Of a stretch of 64,000 nucleotides of DNA, positions 33,655 through 45,300 are shown piece after piece (position 1 is the stretch's first letter; every line of letters begins with the position of its first letter). The notes below the pieces were generated by a model. That model searched no databases. It saw nothing but the letters and a program-made list of their open reading frames with translations, and was not told the origin of the DNA. The position numbers and the translations under genes were made by a program. The DNA is from Pterois miles (Eukaryota; Chordata; Actinopteri; Perciformes; Scorpaenidae), in contig CAMQGK010000567.1 of assembly GCA_947000775.1 (NCBI GenBank), positions 6,757,501 to 6,821,500 of the forward strand. The letters are read 5' to 3'.

Positions 33655-33983
33655 TAAACTTTGAAGAATGCGGATCTATCGTTTAAGGGCCAAAGGGTTT
33701 TCATGTCCCTCTATCACACTGGTTCCCAACCTTGAGGGCCCCGACCCCATTTAGGGGTCCCCAAAGCCTGACAGGGGTTGTGAGTTCTTCTTGATTTTAA
33801 CAGGTGTAAGACATATTTTTAAGAATATATACAGCTGGCCCATATCTCTGCATTTCATTCATTTCTATGAAGCAAATATATTCACAGAGCCGTCCCTCTC
33901 TGCTAAACAGCCTCGTCCTGCATCAGAAAAGTACGCAGTTAAAACAACCAAAGGGAAGAGAAAACACTGAATTTGTTCAAAAA

Positions 33984-34021
<38 letters not shown>
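33984..34021. repeat. (TA)n microsatellite
   Basis: Uninterrupted TA dinucleotides in the Myb/SANT-GIMAP gap. Confidence 0.95.
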
Positions 34022-34025
<4 letters not shown>

Positions 34026-34288
34026 CATATTTTGCTGCATGCATTAGAAGCTGCTAAAGATAACAGAACTCATCTCTGATGCAGTATTCACAGGAAATAA
34101 TCTGCTCAATATTCATCCAAATCACTTGTTATTGTGTTCACTAATTGTACAGTGTATCAGTTCTGTGCTGTCTTGTTGTGCATTGAATGCAATATGAAAT
34201 ATCTGTTAGACATATATCTAACAGATATATTATCTTATCTTACTTATTCAGGGGTCGTCAGTTTACTCAGTGATAGAAAAGGGATCCC

Positions 34289-34834
34289 TTAACCCTCCTG
34301 TTGTCTTCCCGTCTACGATGCAACTTTTGTCTTCCCGGGTCAAAATTGACCTGGTTTGGTCTGACTGTTTATAAAGCATACAATATGTGTTGCACCTTTT
34401 CGGCTAACTTCGTTCCAAATTATTACCACAAGTTTTACACTTTTTCTGGGGTGAAATTCAGGTTAATTTCTGTGAAATTATCCCAAATTTTGAAATGAAA
34501 AAAAGTAAAAGCAGATATTATGAATTGTTTTGACTGTAATTATTATCAGAGGAACATAATGTTGATGATAATCACATACTGTATTCTAACATTTAGTCAG
34601 AATACTGTTTTGAAAGTATTTATATTTTATTTAATGGTAATACATAATGACACCTGTGGTCTTCCTGTCAATTTTGACCCACAGATGCTATAATTTTGAC
34701 TTAAACAATAAATAAAACAGTAGGGAACCATGCAGGCTATTTTGGGGGCATTTGAATGAATGAAATCCATGATATTGATATAATGACGTTTTGAAAATGA
34801 GTCAAAGTTGACCTGAGGACAGCAGGAAGGTTAA
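34289..34834. mobile_element. piggyBac-like MITE
   Basis: TTAA at 34289-34292 and 34831-34834 flanks inverted ends CCCTCCTGTTGTCTTCC and CCTTCCTGCTGTCCTC (right end read in reverse), 13 of 16 bases matching. Inner ends share the motif GTCAAAATTGACC. It has no coding capacity. Confidence 0.85.
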
Positions 34835-35343
34835 GGAAAAAGGTTCATCTCTCAGAACATCTTCAGTATCGGTGACATGTTTTGCCCACTAGATGGAGCT
34901 TCTCATCTACCAATAGTTTTCTGGTCAGACAAACATAAACCTTAAATAGTTTCCCTTTCGTTTTTATTGGCAACGTGACACTTGTTCCACTGTCAAACTT
35001 TATACATGAAGGCTACAGGATGTTACTTTCACTTGGTTTAATACAACAGAATGGTTTCATCTTTACCATCAATGCACTGTTTCTACTTTAGTTGATTTCA
35101 AGTTTTACTGCTATGTTCTTTGACACTGGAATTCCTTTTCTATGATGACATTTTCCAGACCGATATTAACCTGTTAAACTTTAACTCTCGAGCCAATATC
35201 CTGCCCCTTGTATTGCCTCTGAATAGTCTTTCACTTTGCTCAGCAGTGGGAAGGAAGAAGAGAACAAAGAAACTTTACCAGGAACAGATAGACTTTGGAT
35301 CTTCACCCAGAAAGTGCTGCAAACGCAAACCCATTATTCAGTC

Positions 35344-37733
35344 ATGATAGTTAACAACTTGGGTGAAAACAGCCCTGACATCGTGCCTGCCGCAGAGCAG
35401 GAGGATCTGGGGGAACGTGAGTATGAAATTAATATCTTTATTTCTAAATATTTTATAGCAGCTTTTGGCTGTCTGTTTAGACAAATGACAAATGATTTAA
35501 AATAAATTGGATTTTATTTAAAAGGATTTTACTTTTGTTATATGGGACAGATCATCACTTTTTTATTCATCACAGCAGTCATGTCTCCCTTTTCAGCTAG
35601 CAGCTTTTTGCTTTTCTTGTATATAATCTAGCTGTATAAATAATGTTAATTCTATATGACAAATGTTAAAAACTGAAAATGAACAGTCACTATGTGCTCT
35701 CCCCTGTTTTCCAGTCACAGGGTGGGTGCATTTATTGCGTTTTAACCCTTAGATATACATGTAGGACTCTGGAACCTGTTCTCCTCTGTCAGTGGGTCAA
35801 TATTGACCTTTATTACCAGCCAACAGACACCTACTGTAGTGGGAACTACCACAGAAGCTGTTTTACGGCTTTTATATACTTTCAATTCAATTTTCAATTC
35901 AGTTTTTTTTATGTATTGCGTCAAATCATAACAGAAGTTATCTCTGCGTTTCATATAGAGCAGGTATAGTCTGTACTCTATAATCTAGAGACCCAACAAG
36001 AGATCCCCCAGGTGCAACGCTAGCAAGAAAAACTCCCCTTTAACGGACGGAAACCTTTCTTTTTAAGGTCATGAATCACCGTATATTGCCGTAAATGTCC
36101 CTATAGTGCAACGCAGTAAAAAAAAAGACATTTCAGTCATTCCTGTCCACCGTGTGTCAAGACTGGAGGGTGTCAGAGGTGTTTTTACTCTATAGATTCG
36201 CTTTCATTTTTACAGCTCTGTCTCAGCTGTGTCTCGCGTAACTGCAACCTGAACTGAAGTGTTTATTTATGCTTCAAGTATATTTTTTCAGACAATACAT
36301 ACAGAAATGCGAGGATTATGCCCAATAAAAAAAGCACTGAATTCTATATTCATCCACATTTTGCGAGTGTGCTGTGGATCTTTATCCAGTCAAAATCAAC
36401 TATCGTGTAGCCTAATTCAAATGAAAGTCATCTGACATCATCCAGCCCGCTACAGTCTCATAATGAACCAAAAATATTTTTATACTTCTCAACTGGCGGA
36501 CTAGCCCTCGTCGGGTGCATCGTCCAGTGAGCCATAACCGAGCTTTGCTTGGAAAGGTCTGACCGTGAGTTTTACCTCACCGCTGCAATATTGATATCAG
36601 TGTTAGCTTCAAAAGTCCAGTATCGGTCGGACTATAATGCTCACCATCAAATATGAGAAATGAGAATAGTGACCAAGGTAGAACAGCTTCTAATTGCATG
36701 TAGTGTAGTAAAATCTATGGCGTTTGTTGGATTCACAGAGCCCTTGAGGATCATGCTTCTTGGGAAGAGTGGGGTGGGCAAGAGCTCGAGTGGGAACACC
36801 ATCCTCGGGCGACAGGTGTTTAAATCCGACATGAAGCTGAAGAGAGTCACCAAATACTGTGAAAAGGAAAGTGGGACAGTTAAGGATGTGCCTGTTGCTG
36901 TGACCGGTAAAGGTAAAGACGTGCCTGTCTCTGTAATCGACACGCCCGGCCTCTTTGAGACCGATCGTAATAAGGAGCTGATTGTGCGAGACATTCTGAA
37001 GTGCATCAAACTGCAGGAACCAGGACCTCACGTCTTTGTGTTAGTCGTCCCCGTAGGAAGGATGACTCAGGAAGACCAAGATACCAACACGCTGATCGAA
37101 GCCATGTTCGGCCCAAGAGTGTGGGACTACACCATCGTGCTGTTCACCCACGGTGATCGCTTGGATGGGAAAACAATAAACGACGTCATCACAGAGAGCG
37201 AGGACAACCTCCGCAACTTCATACGCAAGTGCACCGGCGGCTTCCATGTCTTCAACAACAAGACCCCGCAAGACCAGACCCAAGTGACAAGCTTCCTGGC
37301 AAAGATCCAGACCCTGGTGGCCCTAAACGGAGGGCATCACTATCAAACGGCCCTGTATCCCAAAAAGGAGAGGAAGATTAGGGAAAAACAGGAGAGCATC
37401 CTGGCCAAGAGAGATGCTGAGATCAGCGGTCGGGAGATCCAGCTGCAGGAGCATTTCCAAGGCCGAGATCTGGAGATGAAGAAGAGGGAGCTGTGGAGGA
37501 AAGAGGAGGACAGAGCAAGAGTGGCTGCGGAGAGTTACATCCGCATGACCTCCCACATTTGGAAATTCATCGTCTTCCTGGGAGGAATAGCACTGGTTGG
37601 TTTGGCTCTTCAGGTACCAATGGTGTGGCTTCTGCCGGTAATTTTGATTTTCATTTTGATTTTCTTCAAGGAGTCCATTCTGCATCTGTTTATATCAGGA
37701 AAAATTCCATGGCTTTCAAAGAAAATCCAATAG
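35344..37733 (+). CDS. GIMAP/AIG1-family GTPase with C-terminal membrane anchor
   Basis: Two coding exons: 35344-35416 (ATG; MIVNNLGENSPDIVPAAEQE onward) and 36739-37733 (TAG). The phase-1 junction restores a continuous frame into the G domain, giving 355 residues. Motifs: P-loop GKSGVGKSS, switch II DTPGLFET, the AIG1-specific box VFVLVVPVGRMTQEDQ, G4-like FTHGD and the GIMAP element GGFHVFNNK. A charged coiled coil follows (KKERKIREKQESILAKRDAE), then two hydrophobic segments near residues 300-340 that probably anchor it in a membrane. GIMAPs are septin-like immune-associated GTPases. The frame stays open upstream of the chosen ATG to about 35236, just after a CTCAG acceptor-like site, so an extra 5' exon is possible. 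The second exon alone also has an upstream ATG at 36660, but that lies in the intron. Confidence 0.9.
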
Positions 37734-38114
37734 GTTCAATAGGGCTAGGTGTGTTTTGAGATACTTGGTGCCTTCAAATGAAACTCGTGAGCTTATATTT
37801 ACAACATGAGAAGTTGTTTACTCGATATGCTTGGCGTTGTGATTAAGTCATGAGAACACCGCTCCTAAGCAACGCCAATATTAATGTTACTGTCGGTGTC
37901 TAGACGCTATAGAAGCTAACAATTTACCAAGCTAGAAAGTGGGTAACATAATGTAGGAAATACAAAGGCATAGGTTCATAGAAACACAATACAAAGAGGC
38001 GTTCTTATGGACTTTTCTGATGACCACGTTTAACACGACTCTATTTCACAGCACCGACTGTGTTGAAGCATTGTTAGTAATAAGTCATCTTTTACCTTGA
38101 GTGTGATGTTCAGT

Positions 38115-38660
38115 AGAGTGCTACAGGAATGAGTCCTAAAACTTGGAAATGAGTTAGCATTTCACCAGTTCCCTCGTCTCAAAGTCATTTGTTTTTTTTG
38201 AATGAGTTTTTGTAAAATATCTGAAATAAGGTCTGTCGGTAACACAAGCTGAAACCATTTAAATCTTTTGTTCTACGATATAAAATACCTCAGTTAATAT
38301 CCCACTTGTGAATTTTGCGGCTATATGAGACTACAAAACATTATGCCATCTTGTTCGCCTTTACAGCCTCATCGGCTTCATGCCACCATGTTGTACTTTG
38401 TTTATAGCCTAGCATTAGCATTTTACTTCTGGCGACTACATGCTTCAATAATCTTGAGATTGGTGGTCATTTGTGGATATTATCTTGCTGAACAACATGT
38501 GTAAACATCATAAATTTTTAAACGAGCTTCTTTTATGCAATAATCCAAAACCCAGTGGAAAAATCCCATTGGCTTTTTGTTGAGGGACCCAGGGTTGTGC
38601 TGACTTCCTGGTTGGCCTACAAAAATATGTCTTCCCTGTAGCACTCTTTTAATGTAATGG
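38115..38660 (+). repeat. Repeat family E, copy 2
   Basis: GGAATGAGTCCTAAAACTTG, CGGTAACACAAGCTGAAACC, GTGGAAAAATCCCATTGGCT. Family D copy 1 follows almost directly. Confidence 0.65.
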
Positions 38661-38670
38661 ATTGTAACAA

Positions 38671-39035
38671 TAAAGGAGCAATGTGAAGGATTTAGTGGCA
38701 TCTAGTGGTGAGGTGGCAGATTGAAACCAACTGAGTACCCCTCCAGTTTCCAAGCATACCCAAGATGCCCAAGATGGTGGCCCCTAAGTAACATAAAAAT
38801 GGTTAAGGCCAAAGCCAGTGATTGGTTTGTCCGTTCTGGACTACCGTAGGAACATGGCGGACTCTGTGAAGAGGATCTGCTCCCCATGTAGATATAAACA
38901 GCTCATTCTAAGGTAACAAAAACAAAAATTTTAATTTCAGGTGATTATACACTAAATAAAACATATTCTATATATTAATATTATATTCAATTTCTGCTAA
39001 GAGGTGGCCCTGAATCCTACACACTGGCCCTTTAA
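38671..39035 (+). repeat. Repeat family D (MITE), copy 1
   Basis: TAAAGGAGCAATGTGAAGGA, CATCTAGTGGTGAGGTGGCA, ending CCTACACACTGGCCCTTTAA; complementary-looking short ends. Confidence 0.65.
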
Positions 39036-40617
39036 ATGCACTCTTGTGATTAAGACTTTTAATCCACTCTCACATAAAGTAAGTAAGTAAGTAAAAAAAA
39101 TGCCATAAGACACACTATGTTTGCAGTGCTAGTCACTGTTTTATCATCAGTAAGTATAGAAATAAGACATCTAATGATTTACTCAACCAATTCTGTATAT
39201 TTTCTGATTATTTTGTAGTGTGCAATACTGTAAATGTGATGGGATGCCCTCTGGTGGTGGCTGTAACAGATTATTACTGCTTGGCAGCAGTCATTTCATG
39301 GGTGTTTCTGTCAAAGTTTCAGTTTCATTTCTTCTGTTGAGGGACAGCAGAGGTAGGACGCTGTTTTGTAATTTTTATCAATGCTTAATCTGCTGAACAA
39401 ATGTGAAATTGGTTTCCTGGTTTCATGCTCTGCTGTTTTGTGAGACAATTGTAAACAGGCATAATAAACAGATATTGCATAATACAGTGTGTTTCCTGTA
39501 ACCTAAGCCAGTGGTTCACCAGTCATAGCAGCCAGAATGGTGAGCGTGTTATTGCATGAATATCTTATCTTTAATATCATATCAGATGTAGAATGTGCTT
39601 TGCACATCTTGTGCTGTGGCACGATGAGCATAAAATATGCCTCCCTAATGTATAAGTTTTATCTGTTTTTCTAGCTATCGATCCACATATATTCTGGTGG
39701 ATATTTATTATTAACACAACAAAACATGCTCAGATTTTATTGCATCTTGGCATGAATTTGTGACAGATTTAGGTTTCAGGACACTGGACGTCCACTTTAA
39801 CATCCTTAAAGCCAGTTGGTCCACCTCATGGATGAGCCTGAATACGGTGTTGGAGGCAGGGCCCCGTTCATTCCTGAGAAAGCTGCTCAGTGGCGCATGA
39901 AGCCAAAATGACCCGACTTCCGGGCGCTGGGTCACATGACTCGGTCACGGGGTCTCGACGTCACAGCTTGTGGGTCTCTATCGACATAAACAGAGGAAAG
40001 AAATAACACTGGATTGTTTTATTAGTGCGTTTTACACTAATGACTTAAATAAGGGCTATTAGTGTTTGTACTGGGGAGTTTCTTCACCTAGTTTATGTCA
40101 TTTTGTGCTCAACGACGTCACGTGACGTATGCGGAAGTTGTAGTACCGCCGTGTGTCCACTACGAACATTGGCATCAACGACCGGCGCGCCTCCCGGGTT
40201 CTTGCTCCCTTCGCCAGACAGCCTTTCCGCTTTCTCTCACAGCTTTTTTTTTTTTTTTTTTTTTTTTTTGTATTTATTAATAGACCGGATTGACTTGTTT
40301 ACTCACGCCAGAAAAGCGTAAACAAATCGAATATATTCAAAAGTATCTGGGGCTTGTCAACAATGAGCCGGAGTCTGTGTTGGATGTGAAGTTTTGTGGT
40401 GTCTCCTGCAGGGATCATTACATTTGAGCGGTGAAATTTGTCCTAAAGCTGGTAGGTACAAGCATGCATTTAATCACACGCCTTTTTTTTAAACAAAGAA
40501 AGAAATGACATGAAGTAACCTGTCCTATGGGTGTGAGCAAAGTTTACTGGCAGCAATCTACTAATTGGAAAAGAGACAATAAATAAACACAGATACAAAT
40601 AAAATACAAATAGTTAG

Positions 40618-41165
40618 GCTGTCAATCTATTAAACCATTTATCTGTTCAAAATGTACCTTAAAGGGAGATTTGTCAAGTATTTAGTACACTTATCACGTA
40701 TGGGCAAATATGCTTGCTTTATCCAAATGTATGCATATAGATATAATATTTGAAATTAATTTAAAAAATAATGGCAAATATTGTCCGGAAACCCTCACAG
40801 ATACTGCATTTAGCATAAATAATTTGATCATAACATGGCAAACTGAAGCCCAACAGGCAACAACATCTGTCAGTGTGCTGACTTGACTATGACTTGATCC
40901 AAACTGTATGTGATTATCATAAAGTGGTCATGTCTGTAAAGGGAAGACTCGTTGGTACCCATAGAACCCATTTACATTCACATATATTGAGGTCAGAGGT
41001 CAAGGGACCCCTTTGTAAATAGCCATGACAGTTTTTCCTCGACAAAATTTAGCACAAGTTTGGGGTATTATTTAGTCTTATTCGTGACAAGGTAGTATGA
41101 CCGGGTTGGTACCAATAGGTTCCTTAGGTAGTCTAGTTTCATATAGTACCAGTATCTTCACTCGC
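40618..41165 (+). repeat. Repeat family C, copy 1
   Basis: GGCTGTCAATCTATT start, CCTTAAAGGGAGATTTGTCA, CTGACTTGACTATGACTTGA, GGTCAGAGGTCAAGGGACCC. A widespread teleost nonautonomous repeat lying upstream of the ERV remnant. Confidence 0.75.
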
Positions 41166-41639
41166 TAGCTTTTTGATTTACATTAATGTGTTATTATCAC
41201 ATGAACATTGACGGCCCGTATATAAACATCTGGCAAAGTATTCAAAACCTCCTCCGTGGTGGTTCCTGATACAGAAGGCGTCTCCAGGACCACGTTTTAC
41301 CATGATGACTCACACAAAAGGTGAAAACAATAAGCATCTCTGTTGCAGCTGGCAAAAAACACAATGTCAGGTTTTTTCATTTACCGAACCAAGAAATACT
41401 AGCATCTGATTTAGACAAATGTGTCCCTCTCATCTAAGTTGTTCAATCAGTTTCTCAATGTTGTCATAACCTGGTGAGTTCAACAAACAGGTGTATTGTC
41501 TTCTATGTGCCGTCTTCTGTACATCCCACATCGGTGACACAGAAACGTCTGCATGCCACTTAATGTCTCCCCCTGTTGTAGAGAAGCATTTGAGAGCAGT
41601 GTAACTGGCGGTCGAGAGTTCGCTCATGAGCTAACCTGC

Positions 41640-41990
41640 ACGGCTAATCACGACACTCGGTGATTCTCTGGTTGTTCTTTTCTCTCAGAAGGATCTTGTG
41701 GAGCTGGGACTCGTTTACAATGGCTGGCGTGGATCCAGGTCGCTCTCTCAGCCACCTTCACAGCCGTGTGGGTGGTCAGCAGCACCTGGAACGGGCCTTG
41801 CCACCGTTTAGCCTTCCAGGTCTTTCGTCTGAAGTCCTTCACCACCACATAGTCGTCTGGTTGTAGGGAGTGCAGCTGCTCCTGTAACACCAAGGGAGTA
41901 AGTGTATCTACCACTTGGTTTTACAGGGGGAAGATCTGAGTGTTTTATAATAGACCTTGTAGCCCCCGAGTCAACCAGAAACACTATTTT
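41640..41990 (-). pseudogene. Endogenous retrovirus pol remnant (internally deleted)
   Basis: On the minus strand an aspartic-protease signature with DSGA lies near 41950-41985. It is followed closely by an integrase C-terminal segment at 41648-41914 containing DYVVVKDFRRK and WIHASHCKRV, as in gamma/epsilon-type retroviruses. Reverse transcriptase, RNase H and the integrase core are missing between them, and the protease segment is out of frame with the preceding open stretch (41984-42205). This is an old, broken copy. A 65-codon open stretch at 41430-41627 lies where env would follow, but I do not recognise it. No LTRs were identified. Confidence 0.7.
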
Positions 41991-42317
41991 TTTTTCCCTT
42001 TAACCTCGAGTGTCATAGATGGCATTTTAAAATAAGAGTCACTTCCCTGATTTACTGCAGGCTGCGCAGCTGTCTTTGTGACGTCAGAAAAGAAAAGCGA
42101 AAATAAATCGAATATAAAAGCATACCTTTCAGAACAAAAATGTTGAGCTTGTACTTCATCCGGTAGACACTCAAAGAAAGTTTCTCCAGGTAAAACGCAT
42201 TTCAACAGGTATGCGTGATAAAGTCATTAATGAAACAACTTAACTAGAAGATAAACAGCAGTCTAAGATTTCATTTCATCCATATTTGTTTTGTTATCAT
42301 TTGGGAAAAAAGGTGGA

Positions 42318-45300
42318 ATGGAGAGGAAGAGAATTTGGTCAAGATTACTTTCTGATGAAGAAGAAGAAGATATGGACAGGAGAAGTAGCACAAGGAATAA
42401 AAAGAGAGTCAAATATACTAAAGATGATGAGGACGATGAAGAGAAGGAGGAAGAAGAAGAAGAGGAAGAAGAAGAAGAGGAAGAAGACAATGAACAGCCA
42501 GGCACATCCACCCAGAAAAACAGTGAGTCTTTAGAGCTACACTGTGTGATATTTACAAGATTTTCTTACCCTGCCAATGAATATGCTGAAAGTTAACTGT
42601 GTTATTATTTATGCAAAATCTAGGACTAATGTCTGTAACCTGTGGAAACAAAAAAGGCATGCTGCATGTAGATAAGTTCAAAAGGGGTAAGCAGAAACTA
42701 ATACTTGATCAGTTTCCCTCACAGTTAATAAAAAGAACTTATTTCCTTATTCGTTTGTCCTTTTCCCTTTTTGTTTCTTATTTGTGTTGCTGTATGGGGC
42801 GCTATATGTTTAGGTGAGGCGTGTATCGAGAGCGAGGATTGCTGGTTTTCTCCCCGGGGCTTCGAGAACTTTGGAGGGAAAGCCTCCAGTAAAAAATGGA
42901 AGATGAGTATTTCCCATAAAAATAAGCCTCTGCAGTTTTGGTGTGAGGTAAGACTTTTTTTTCACCTACTTTTCTTTATTCAAGAAAATTACAACAAACA
43001 GTAAATATACTAACTTCTCCCTTTTCTCACAGCAAGGTTTCTTAACCACCAAGGGATTTAGAAAGAGAGGAAGTGAGGCTGTAAAGGTAACTGAACGTCA
43101 CAATTCTGTGATACAAATTCATGTAACTTTGACAATAATGATGAGTCTTTCATTACTTTTTCTTTCGTTCTCCCAGCAAACCAAAATCCTGTCACAAAAT
43201 CACATATCAGTGAGCTCGTCTGAAGGTTTGTGTGCACTTTCTTTTGCTGTAACTTAAAGGAGCGCTGTGTAAGAATCAGAAATTGCTTGTTAACAGTGAC
43301 ACCTGTGGATGTTAAGTCAACGACAGTCAGTCGCTCTTGGGACTCGCACTACATAGACACGACACCAAATATGAGATGACATACACAAGACTGAATGTTA
43401 GCAACATTAGCCAGCTAAAACCCCACTATCACTATATATTTCACATGCTCTGGGCCCTTCTGTGTGGAGTTTGCATATTCTCTCTGTGTTAGCATGGGTT
43501 TACTCCAGGTGCTCCAGTTTCCTCCCATAGTCCAAAGAAGTGCAGGTTAATTGTTGACTCTAAATTGCCTGTAGATGTGAGTGTGAATGGTTTTGTGTCA
43601 GCCCTGTGATAGTCTGGCGACCAGTCCAAGGTGTACCCCGCCTTCACCCAAAGCCAGCTGGGATTGTCTGGAGCTCCCCCTGTAAAACTGAATAGGATAA
43701 GCAGTTAGAGACATTGAATGGATGGCAGTAATGTTAACTAACCTGTTAGGTACCTGTCTTACCTGTTTACCGGGCGGCTGTGGCTCAGAGGGTAGAGCAG
43801 GTCGTCCACCAATCTTTCAATCGGTGGTTCCCAGGCTGATCCCCAGCTGCTCTGGTTACATGTCGACGTGTCCTTGAGCAAGACACTTCCCCCCACAAAT
43901 TGCTCCCGAAGACATAACCATTGGTGTGTAAATGAGATGAATGAGTATTTAGATCAGATCCTGATGGGCAAAGTTGGCACATTAGCAGCCATGAATGTGT
44001 GTGTAAATGGGTGAATGTAGTGTAAAGCGCTTTGAGAGGTCAGAATACAAGAAAAGTGCCATATAAATGCAAGTCCATTTATTTAAAATAGGAATTTTGC
44101 CATCTCGGGGTCCATTTTGATACCTAGAACCAAACAAAGGTCCCTCCATGAATCAAAGGCTCGGCTGATGTTGATCCTAGTTTTCCCCCCAACGTCGGTC
44201 ACATTCCTGTTTTGCAAGATGGGCTTTAACATTTCTAACCGAATGTTAGCGATCGTTGCACAGTTAGCCTCATAGCAGAGCTGAAGAGCGTAAAGGCACT
44301 CGCGAATGCGTATGACGTCACAATCATTGGATCTTTCTGGAAAACACGGCCCCCTTATTTGACATTAAATGCCGTCTGCAGGCTGATAAAGGAAACCCAG
44401 GAAGTTGTAGAAGGTGTAAGTTTTTAGGTTAACCTGTTTACACATTGGAAATTAAAAAAAAAAAACATTTACAAAGGTTTATTAGTGTAAAAACTTACAT
44501 GTGGTCCCTTTAAATCAAAAAATGAATTAAACAATAAGCAGTGTGCACGACAAGTTAATGTGATTAATTTGATATTTATTCAGTGTTTTGGCCTACCAAA
44601 TAATACAATTACCGTATTTTCCAGACTGTAAGGTGCACTTAAAATCCAATTTTCTCATAAATCGACAGTGCGCCTTATAATCCTGTGCGCCTTACATATC
44701 AATTCTGGTTGTGCTTACTGACCTCCTCGAACCAATTTTATGCGGTACAGTGCGCTTATAAATCAGTCAAAATGTTTTATTGCGAGTTTGGTAAGCCTCG
44801 AAGCCGCACCGCTGGACGGATTGTCGGAGCATTACGGTAACAGCAGTTATGCGCCTCGCGGAGTAATACATACGGACAGCAGTGAGGCGTCTCGCGGAGG
44901 AATACATACTGTGACTGGGCTTCGACTTAAAGGCACCGGAACGTTATCGTGTGTATGTAAGGAGGCCAAAATGGCACGTTTGACGAGGCATGCTTACCAA
45001 GCGGGTTTCAAGCTGAAGGCTATCAGTCACGCAGCAGAACATGGGAATAGATCAGCGGCGAGAGAATTTAATATCAATGAATCAATGGTACGGAAGTGGA
45101 GGAAGCAAGAAGATGACCTGCGCCGAGTGAAGAAGACCAAACAGAGTTTTCGAGGGAGGAAAGCGAGATGGCCACAGTTAGAGGACAAAATGGAACAATG
45201 GGTTATTCAACAGAGAGCAGCAGGTAGAAACGTCTCTTCAATTTCTGTTCGACTCAAGGCAGCAGCTGTAGCGCTTGACATGAACATCAACGACTTTCGA

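Larger units (their letters stand above)
32654..35343. other. Gap between the Myb/SANT and GIMAP genes
   Basis: 3' UTR of the Myb/SANT gene, repeat family D (33195-33654), a hAT-like end CACTGGTTCCCAACC near 33717, a TA microsatellite, the piggyBac-like MITE and possible GIMAP 5' UTR (35226-35343). No further gene seen. Confidence 0.6.
37734..42317. other. Gap between the GIMAP and second SAND genes
   Basis: Repeat families E, D and C, the ERV remnant and single-copy-looking stretches. The segment 39890-40210 is relatively CpG-rich with GACGTCACGTGACGT near 40110 and could be a distal promoter for the second SAND gene. A poly-T run lies at about 40244-40269. Confidence 0.5.

Noticed and set aside
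36660..36738. Upstream start for the GIMAP protein in the second exon
   Set aside because: The phase-1 exon at 35344-35416 and the CACAG acceptor at 36738 explain the N-terminus better.
40095..40321. Open frames in the CpG-rich stretch
   Set aside because: They run into a poly-T tract and show no recognisable domain; the stretch is more likely promoter/UTR.
42263..42511. Ser-rich minus-strand frame
   Set aside because: It is the complement of the GAA/GAG-rich acidic exon of the SAND gene.
44740..44970. N-terminal extension upstream of MARLTRHAYQ
   Set aside because: It matches the noncoding 5' region of pogo elements, so the true coding start is 44971.
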